In this document: piece by piece, positions 57,497 to 64,000 of the stretch
Position numbering within the stretch: position 1 is the first letter of the stretch
Layout of the letters: the number at the start of each line of letters is the position of its first letter
Assembly: GCF_014068355.1 (NCBI RefSeq)
Contig: NZ_CP059674.1
Span: 248,001 to 312,000 of the forward strand
Reading direction: 5' to 3'
DNA length: 64,000 nt
Origin: Mycoplasma tullyi
GTDB lineage: Bacteria; Bacillota_I; Bacilli_A; Mycoplasmatales; Mycoplasmoidaceae
Made by a program: the position numbers and the translations under genes
Notes under the pieces: model-generated
What the model was told of the DNA's origin: nothing
Database searches by the model: none
The model's input: only the letters and a program-made list of their open reading frames with translations

Positions 57497-58648
57497 ATGC
57501 GACCTTTTGTTGAGTCAAATTATTATGAAATATTAGGCGTTAGTGAAACCGCTTCTAAAGAAGATATCAAAAGAGCGTTTCGTCGTCTAGCTAGAGAATA
57601 TCACCCCGATGTTAATAAAGCTCCTGATGCTGAAGCTAAATTCAAGGAGATCAATCGGGCGTATTCTATTTTAAGTAATGAAACTACGCGATTTGATTTT
57701 GATCGTAGACTTAAACAAAGAAGAGCTAAAGCTGCAGCTGCATCAACTAATAACACCACTCCGTTCTTTTATCAAAGAAGTCAGAATCAAAACTATTATG
57801 AGATCTTAAAGGTGAATCAGAATGATTCAATCGAAAAGATCACGATTCAATATAAGATGATGCGTTTGCAATACTCAACAGTATTTGCAAAAGATGCGCA
57901 TTCAGCTGAAATGGGTCGTAGAATTGAACGTGCTTATGAAGTCTTAGGTGATTCATTTAAACGTTCGCGATACGATCAATATTTAAGATTAGCAAACACG
58001 ACACTAATGAGCTTTGAAGTGTGGTGTGCGAAAAATCCTGAAGAACCACCAGTTAAGAAAAAAGCTAATCCTCCGCCGATTAGAGAAGATAAAAAATCTA
58101 AAGAAGACAAAAAGGCCAAGGAAGAAAAGAAAGCCAAAGCAAAAGCTGAAAAACAAGCTGAAGCTGAAAAGATTACTGAACAAGTTAAGGCTAAAAAAGA
58201 GAAAAAACAAAAAGTAGAGAAACCACCTAAACAAGTTCAACCAGTTGATCCCGATCTTTTATTTGGTAAACGCTGAAACGATTCATCAAGAATGATGAAG
58301 ATTATAACTAACGTGCAATCAATACTAAGCTATATATTGATTCTTTGCATCATTTTTAGTTTGACTCTGATCTTTTTACAAAACAACTCAGTTGTAGAAA
58401 AGTTTTATGATGAACTAAGTGTTGGATGATTCCCATTTGTTTGGTTATTATTTGCAACAATCACCTTATTAAGTTTTTTAAATATTTATTTGGCGAATGA
58501 TTTCAGTTCTACAAATCCTGACTTCAAAAAAGTCAAAGTAGTCTGAATCATTACAGCGGTATTATTCATTGGTGTCTTTTATGCTTCTTATTTAACTAAG
58601 AAAGCAATCGAAGCTCAAGAAGTTCATGATAAAACTGTAAATACATAA
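57497..58648 (+). CDS. Membrane-anchored protein with a J domain and a degenerate second J-like domain
   Basis: The protein has 383 residues. J domain at residues 8-70 with the HPD tripeptide at 36-38 ([12 protein letters not shown]). A second repeat from about residue 99 ([18 protein letters not shown]) follows the J pattern but has no HPD: YSTVF stands in its place. A Lys/Glu/Ala-rich charged segment follows (about residues 195-250), then three membrane helices. A J domain recruits DnaK to a site, here probably the membrane. Similar DnaJ-like proteins serve the terminal organelle in related mycoplasmas; that link is inference. Confidence 0.86.
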
Positions 58649-58736
58649 CTATAAAAATAAATTATTTTTAACAAATTATTATATTCAAACCACTTAAAAA
58701 TTGTTAAGATAATCTATATAAAGTCAAGATAGCTTA

Positions 58737-59726
58737 ATGAGAACTAAGATAGGTGTTTTAGGTACGGGAGCTTGAGGTACTGCTCTAGCCAATGTCTTAT
58801 TAAAAAACGGTCACATCGTACAGATGTGAGGAATTGATCAAGATGAAATTGATAACCTTAAAAAAGGTTTTAATAATCGTTATTTTGGACATAAAAAACT
58901 ATTTAAATCACCTGATTTAGTTACGAGTAATTTAGCTGATGCTGTTGATGGTTGTGATTATTTATTATTAGCGATCCCATCAAAGTTTTCTAATGATGTG
59001 TTGGCAAAACTAGCTAACGTTTTAAAAGATCGTAAAGTTAATTTAATAAATGTAGCTAAAGGAATGGATAGTAATACTAAACAATTTTGATCAGAAGTGA
59101 TCAAACAAGCGTTTAGTAAGAACTTATTATCATTAACGTCATTATTAGGACCTTCATTTGCTACAGAAGTTTTTGATAATCACCCAACAGTGATTAATGC
59201 TGTATCAAATGATATGACTAGTTGCAACAAAGTATGCGGGTTGTTTAACAATGATACCTTTCAATTAGTGCCATTTGATAACGAACTATCAGCACAATTA
59301 TTTGCAGCTATCAAAAACGTTTGTGCAATCGGAACAGGAATTGTTTTTGAACAAACAACATCTGCAAATACAAGATCTGCTTTATTAACTAAACTATTTA
59401 ATGAAATGGATAGTTTGTATGAAAGTTTAGCTAAAGATCAATACCGTCCAAAAGATTGCGCTCAATTTAGTGGAATCGGTGATTTTATTTTGACTTGTAC
59501 AAACGAACAATCACGTAACTTTAGTTTTGGTAAATTAGTTGCTAAATACGGAATCAAAAACGCGTTAGAAAAAAATATCAACACCGTTGAAGGTTACGTA
59601 GCAGCTAAAACAATGTATGAAATCATTAAGAATAATGATCTTGAACTAAAACTACTGACTACAATCTATCAAATCTTATATGAAGATTTAGATGAATCTG
59701 AACTAATTAAAAAACTGATTAAATAA
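58737..59726 (+). CDS. gpsA: Glycerol-3-phosphate dehydrogenase (NAD(P)+)
   Basis: The protein has 329 residues and interconverts dihydroxyacetone phosphate and sn-glycerol-3-phosphate. It shows the Rossmann loop IGVLGTGAWGTALANVLL at residues 5-22, LLAIPSKF, VNVAKGM-like NLINVAKGMD, the LLGPSFATEV block (G-P-S-x-A) and the catalytic lysine region AAIKNVCAIGTGI. Product could feed pgsA and other lipid enzymes. Located between two J-domain genes; ends three bases before the second. Confidence 0.95.
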
Positions 59727-59729
59727 TAT

Positions 59730-60617
59730 ATGGGTGACAAACAACAAACAAGCCAACTTGATGTAATTGCTTATTTTGATGATTATCAATTCGATCAAAA
59801 TGAACAACGTGATGCATTTAAATTAAAAACTATTGAACTAGATAAGTTTTATCGTAATCTAGTTAAAGATATTTCACTTTCTCAAACTAGTTCTGTTTTT
59901 CAACAAGAACAAGAACAGTCTTCAAGTGCTCATTATCAATCAAGCAGTTATAAGATCAGTCCTGAGCAAGAAAAAGCTTATTATGAAAAACAATCAGAAG
60001 CTTTTTATGATCATTTAAATAGTGATAACTACTACAACAAGAACACAACTTCATTCTTGTTTGATGATTCATTATATAACAGCCAATATCAACAACCTAA
60101 GATTAACAAAACGCATGTTAATCGCTTTAGTGATGGAAGAGAAAGATTATTTTCTGATAGTGTAGTTGATAGTCAAACTGCAGAAAAAACTGCTGAGTTT
60201 CAGATCGAAAACTTTATAGACTGAGTTGCTAAGAAAAAAGAAAAATGAAAAAAAGCACGAGAAGCTAAGAAAAAACAAAAAGAGTTTAAAAAACGTAAAC
60301 TAGATGAAGAACATGCTTGATATGAAAAAGTGATGAATGAAGGTGCTACCCAAGCATTTAGAGAAAGTTTTGGTTTTGACTTCAATAAAATTGATTGAGA
60401 CAATGTGGATTTTGGTGGTTCGTCAAACCAAACTGAAATCGATGATGCTTATAAAATTCTAGGACTAAGTAAATATGATTCTAATGATGACATTAGATCT
60501 GCTTATCGTAAGTTAGCTAAAAAATACCACCCAGATCTTAACAAAGATCCAGGTGCTGAAGAGATGTTTAAAAAGATTAATCATGCGTATGAAATTCTTA
60601 ATGAATACGTATTGTAA
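59730..60617 (+). CDS. Protein with C-terminal J domain
   Basis: The protein has 295 residues. A Gln/Ser/Asp-rich N-terminal region (residues 1-165) without known domain is followed by a highly basic stretch ([22 protein letters not shown]) and a complete J domain at the very C-terminus (from [10 protein letters not shown]) with HPD in [12 protein letters not shown]. Placing J at the C-terminus is unusual for DnaJ but known for mycoplasma and other type III J-proteins. No zinc finger or peptide-binding domain. Probably a client-specific DnaK recruiter. Confidence 0.86.
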
Positions 60618-60971
60618 TCATCTTTAAATATTCTTAGTTACATTAGTCGACAGATACTTTCTAAAACCGTTGTAAATTTCTTGACAATTTATTAATAATT
60701 GTTTTTATAATATTTCTGTATTTGATATTTAAGCTCATTCCAAAATATTAAATACTTATTTTTAATCTTAATGACGATACTATAATTTTTTAGATAAGAT
60801 CTGATAATCAGCAGTTTATCTCTAAGAGCTATTTATTATTAATTAAGCAAATAACAGTTCTAAAAGTATAACTACTTATCGTGTCTTAATGACCTAGAAA
60901 ATTAGTATTTTTTTGTATTCAAAAAATCATCGTTATTAAGGTTTGATTGTTATAGGCAATTTAACTTATTA
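60618..60971 (+). promoter_or_regulatory. 354-base region with two promoters and a structured leader before the ABC exporter
   Basis: Promoter 1: TTGACA at 60681-60686 and TATAAT at 60706-60711 (19-base spacer). Promoter 2: TATAAT at 60781-60786. After promoter 2 the leader can form three hairpins: GATAA..CTGA/TCAG..TTATC (about 60793-60821), AGAGCT-ATTTATT with AAATAAC-AGTTCT (about 60825-60862), and CTTAATGAC with GTTATTAAG (about 60884-60942) enclosing an A/T hairpin. A final TTGTTATAGG near 60950 could be a third start. No gene found here. Confidence 0.5.
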
Positions 60972-61988
60972 ATGGAAAATTTAGAAAAAAACGAAGTTAT
61001 TCTCAAGATTACCAATCTTAATAAAAGTTTTGATAAAAACAAAAAGTATGGTACTAAAAAAGCACTTGATGACCTAACTTTTAAAGTCTATAAGAAACAG
61101 TTTTATGGCTTTTTAGGAGTCAATGGTGCTGGTAAAACAACCACCTTAAATATCATCATGGGTCTTTTATCAAAAGACTCTGGTTCGATTGAACTGTTTG
61201 GTGAAGAAGTTAAGGGTGATTTTACTAGAATTAGAAACAATATCGGGATTGTCTTTCAAAACTCAATCTTAGATAAAAATCTAAGTGTTTATGAAAACTT
61301 GTATTCAAGATTATCTTTGTATAAAAACGAATTTAAAGATAAAACTACTAAACAAGTTGTTGATGAGATGGTAGTTAACTTCAAACTTGAAGATATTATC
61401 TCAAAAAGATATGGAAGTCTATCTGGTGGTCAAAGAAGAAGGGTTGATATTGCTAGAGCATTAGCACACAATCCCTCGATCTTATTTTTAGATGAACCAA
61501 CAACAGGATTAGACCCAATCTCACGTAGAATGGTTTGAGATATCTTAGAAAAACTAAGAATAGAACGTGGATTAACGATCATCTTAACAACTCACTATAT
61601 GGATGAAGCAGATGGTTGTGATTACACGATTGTAATTAAAAAAGGCAAGAAATTGGCTGAAGGTACACCTGCAGAACTAAAAACTAGATATGCCAAATCA
61701 TGAGTATTAGTTCAAGATAAAGCAGATCATTCAATTAGAAAACTAATTGAAGAAAAAAACTTAACTTATGAAATTAAGGGTGGTTATTTAAGAGTGGCTT
61801 TTGATAGTTATGATCAAGCTCATAAATTTACCCGAGATCATATTGACCTATTAGAAAACTTTGAATTAATCAAAGGCAATATGGAAGATGTTTTTATTAA
61901 CCTAACTAATGAAGAAAATAAAAAGAATCCAGAAGAAGCTGAAGATAATAAAAAACGCAGTTGATGAAAACTAGGAGGTAAGAAATAA
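60972..61988 (+). CDS. ABC exporter ATP-binding protein (ABC-2 class)
   Basis: The protein has 338 residues. Walker A GVNGAGKTT (residues about 49-57), Q-loop GIVFQNSIL, signature LSGGQRRRVDIARAL, Walker B ILFLDEPTTGLDP, H-loop LTTHYMDEAD. This is the form typical of drug or lipid exporters with a C-terminal accessory domain (KGGYLRVAFDS). It ends with two consecutive TGA-coded Trp (SWWKLGGKK). Stop overlaps the permease start (TAATG), with AGGAGG just before it. Confidence 0.9.
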
Positions 61989-63094
61989 TGATGTATGCCA
62001 AGTCAACATTTGGAAGCCTGCTAGCTAGAAACATTAAATTATTCTTAAGAAACAAAACTAGATTTTTCTTTATCCTATTAGGTCCAATTATTACTTTATT
62101 AGTATTTGTTCTAATAATTAAAAGAAATAGTTTTGATCCTGGTGGTAGAGCAGTTCAGTTTTTAAACTTAAGCTCACTACCTAGAGAATCTCAAACATCG
62201 TTAAGAGATCTAGGAGCTGTTGAATTAGTTTATTCAACAGGATTTACTACAGAGATCTCCAACTACATCTTTAATGGGACATTATTATCTGGGTTAATTT
62301 CAATTACTGCACTAACTACAGCTGTTCAATTATCTCAAAACATCGTTCAAGACCGTGAAGAAAGAATCTTAGAAGACTTCTTTATTACTCCAACAAAAAC
62401 AACAACTGTAAGATTATCATACGTAGTTTTTAATATCTTGTTTAATATGCTAATAACTTTATTAGCATTATCATGCATTTACATATATATCGTTGCAAGA
62501 TTTCCAACTTCTCCGTTTTCTAAACCTGAAACTGTTCTAGCTACAATTGGTGTAACGATCATAATTTGTTTAATTAACTCAGTTTTCTTTGTTTTCATCT
62601 TTTCATACATTAAGAAGTTATCAATCTTCTTAGTATTAACAGCTATGGTATCATCTGCTGGTGGTTTTTTAATTGGTGGTTATTTCCCAATTTCATTATT
62701 ACCAAGAGGATTAAGTGCAGCGATTTCATTAATCCCACAAACTGAAGCAAGTATCTTATTAAATAATGTTGCTTTAAATCATGATATTATTACATCTAAT
62801 GTTAATACATTAACGGCTGAAAATGTTAGTGTCACATTATCAGATGATTCAACAAAAAATCTCTTAACTTTCTTTATGGATAATGCCCATATGCAAAGAG
62901 GACAAGCATTACAAACTGCTAATGAGATTGTGCAAAAACTAACTGATGGAATTAATACTGGAATTAGAGATTATGCTAGAACAAGATTAGTAGGTCAAGA
63001 TGTTCCACCTTATGTTTCAGTAATTTACAGTGCTGGCTTATTAGGTTTATTTGTATTCTTATTGTTCTTCGTAAAGTATTCTAGAAGACGTTAA
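61988..63094 (+). CDS. ABC-2 type exporter permease
   Basis: The protein has 368 residues and about six membrane helices: one near the N-terminus (FFFILLGPIITLLVFVLII), a large outside loop, then five, including the DREERILEDFFITPTKTTTVRLSYV block that matches the ABC-2 coupling region (E-R-E...TL..TP....). Two start codons in tandem at 61988 and 61991; AGGAGG at 61974-61979 suits either. Works with the ATPase before it. Substrate unknown. Confidence 0.87.
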   Translation: MMYAKSTFGSLLARNIKLFLRNKTRFFFILLGPIITLLVFVLIIKRNSFDPGGRAVQFLNLSSLPRESQTSLRDLGAVELVYSTGFTTEISNYIFNGTLLSGLISITALTTAVQLSQNIVQDREERILEDFFITPTKTTTVRLSYVVFNILFNMLITLLALSCIYIYIVARFPTSPFSKPETVLATIGVTIIICLINSVFFVFIFSYIKKLSIFLVLTAMVSSAGGFLIGGYFPISLLPRGLSAAISLIPQTEASILLNNVALNHDIITSNVNTLTAENVSVTLSDDSTKNLLTFFMDNAHMQRGQALQTANEIVQKLTDGINTGIRDYARTRLVGQDVPPYVSVIYSAGLLGLFVFLLFFVKYSRRR

Positions 63095-63118
63095 TTAACT
63101 TTTATATGTAAATAGAAA

Positions 63119-63149
63119 GATTAGGATTAAGCATCCTAATCTTTTTTTT
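63119..63149 (+). terminator. Terminator of the ABC exporter operon
   Basis: AGATTAGGAT and ATCCTAATCT form a 10-bp stem with a five-base loop and a long T-run. Confidence 0.93.
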
Positions 63150-63174
63150 ACAAATATCAGTTACGAGAGATAAT

Positions 63175-63207
63175 AAAAATTAACATGGTTAAACCATGTT
63201 AATTTTT
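63175..63207 (-). terminator. Terminator of the Ohr gene
   Basis: AAAAATTAACATGGTT pairs with AACCATGTTAATTTTT. It is symmetrical but serves best the minus-strand gene that ends at 63233. Confidence 0.85.
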
Positions 63208-63232
63208 ATTTATATGTTTATATTGATCTCAA

Positions 63233-63670
63233 TTAGTGAGCAACGTCCATGCCGTTAACTCTTAATCAAATGATTTGAGATGGCTTAGCTAATTTAGAGA
63301 ATGGGCAAGTTTCGTGAGATTGCTTCATTAATTCCTTAGCCTTGTCTTCTGGAAGATCAACAGTTAATGAAATTCCTGCTTTTAATTCGAAAGCCATAGG
63401 TTCTTCTTGAGCGTGTAATTGAACAGTTACTTCGATTGGAGCTTCTTTTAAATCAAGACCCATTTTTTTAGAAACAGCAAACACTGCTTGAGAATAACAA
63501 CTTGCATAACCAGCTGCAAATAATTGTTCAGGGTTTAATCGATCACCATGAGCACCACCCATAGTTTTAGGGAATCCTAAGTTTAATGATAGTTGACCAT
63601 CACTTGTTTGAACTTGACCTTCTCTACCTGCTTTAGCTAATGCAGAAGTTTCGTAAACTTTTTTGAACAT
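63233..63670 (-). CDS. ohr: Organic hydroperoxide resistance protein (OsmC/Ohr family)
   Basis: The protein has 145 residues. It begins KKVYETSALAKAGREGQV and carries GGAHGDRLNPEQLFAAGYASCYSQAV with the first catalytic cysteine, and HETCPFSKLAKP with the second, the pair that reduces organic peroxides. The conserved Arg is in the N-terminal GREG segment. The stop is reached after a TGA-coded Trp (IIWLRVNG). Ribosome binding site AAAGGA; promoter TATAAT on the minus strand at 63706-63711. Comparable to MG427. Confidence 0.94.
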
Positions 63671-63705
63671 AAATATCCTTTCTTAAATTTTATTTAAGTA
63701 GCTAT

Positions 63706-63711
63706 ATTATA
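63706..63711 (-). promoter_or_regulatory. -10 box of ohr
   Basis: Minus-strand TATAAT 35 bases before the ohr ATG. Confidence 0.6.
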
Positions 63712-63746
63712 AAACTGAAATTATATAAAGCTTTATTAATGCTTTT

Positions 63747-64000
63747 TTAAAATAATGAGCCAAAAGGGTTCTTGTTAGCTTTTAACATTTTTCCGACTTC
63801 TTCCATCTTGCCTGAAGCGTTTTGTCAGTCTTTTAATAACTTGTTTAATTCTTCGACTTTTCTACCAGAACCTTTAACGATTCGGTTTTTTCTTGAAGGA
63901 TTTTTAATTAATAATTTTGGGTTTCTTCGTTCTTTTAATGTCATTGATGACATTAAGATTTTTCAAACGTGAATCTTGTTGGTTGCTTCTTCAACTTTAT
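63747..64000 (-). CDS. ffh: Signal recognition particle protein Ffh, C-terminal part
   Basis: Only the last 83 residues are in the window; the gene continues past base 64000. The M domain, which binds SRP RNA and signal peptides, is clear: MSSMTLKERRNPKLL, then PSRKNRIVKGSGRKVEELNKLL, matching S-M-T-x2-E-R-x-x-P and S-R-x-x-R-I-x-x-G-S-G in Ffh. Two TGA-coded Trp residues are present. Ends NPFGSLF. Confidence 0.93.

Noticed and set aside
58004-58240. Overlapping Lys-rich and Phe-rich frames within the J-domain protein gene
   Set aside because: The charged repeat of the real gene creates long open frames in other phases by base composition.

Overview
The window is a piece of a mycoplasma chromosome, most likely Mycoplasma (Mycoplasmoides) gallisepticum or a close relative of the pneumoniae group. 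The reasons are low G+C, TGA read as tryptophan in nearly every gene (with a tRNA-Trp of anticodon UCA present), very short intergenic spaces with many 1-20 base overlaps between genes, the 16S rRNA sequence, and gene blocks in the order familiar from M. genitalium (p37-p29-p69 / proS / MG284-287; tuf / degV / ytpR / MATE; dnaE / exo / fpg / coaE; asnS / pgsA / cinA-like). The species call is an inference made without alignment.

Layout. 1-360: 3' part of RNase P RNA and its terminator. 366-3960: a TPP riboswitch controlling the p37-p29-p69 ABC importer. 3965-8193: a small membrane protein, proS, three linked proteins of unknown function, an acyl carrier protein and tRNA-Trp(UCA). 8284-12902: tuf, a DegV protein, a YtpR-like protein and a MATE exporter. 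12917-18337: rRNA genes. The 16S gene has its own promoter and terminator and is separated from a 23S-5S unit with its own promoter, and each unit has its own processing stem. 18399-28911: a membrane protein with a structured leader, then a replication/repair run (dnaE, 5'-3' exonuclease, fpg, coaE, a DnaB/DnaD-type helicase-loader protein and an unknown 577-residue protein). 28998-36345: Ca-type P-ATPase, asnS, pgsA, a CinA-like protein, an IspD-like cytidylyltransferase and an acidic/Ser-rich protein. 36354-42938: an LRR-like surface protein and a lipoprotein/ABC importer set of the sugar or glycerol-phosphate class. 42963-47167 (minus strand): a five-gene cluster made of a HAD phosphatase, a PHP phosphoesterase, an SMC/AAA-like ATPase with a DQPEDN motif, a small unknown protein and an FMN reductase. 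47263-52620: a 978-residue bitopic surface protein, tRNA-Leu(CAA), an ECF S-component-like protein, ppa and a YgjP-type metalloprotease. 52621-57464: a possible structured RNA and then a complete sufCDSUB operon. 57497-64000: two J-domain proteins flanking gpsA, an ABC-2 exporter pair, an Ohr/OsmC peroxidase and the 3' end of ffh.

The most unusual content is the split PHP + ATPase pair (43825-46260). It has the parts of the fused TrlF-type PHP-ATPase proteins but sits as two genes in a reduced genome. Next are the complete SUF iron-sulfur operon with a structured upstream region, the split rRNA unit, the TPP riboswitch whose terminator contains the ribosome binding site, a tandem repeat with competing hairpins before the helicase-loader gene, and structured leaders before two membrane-protein transcription units.

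All multi-kb coding regions were assembled by reading through in-frame TGA codons. Functional calls rest on motifs and gene order only; no database search was possible.
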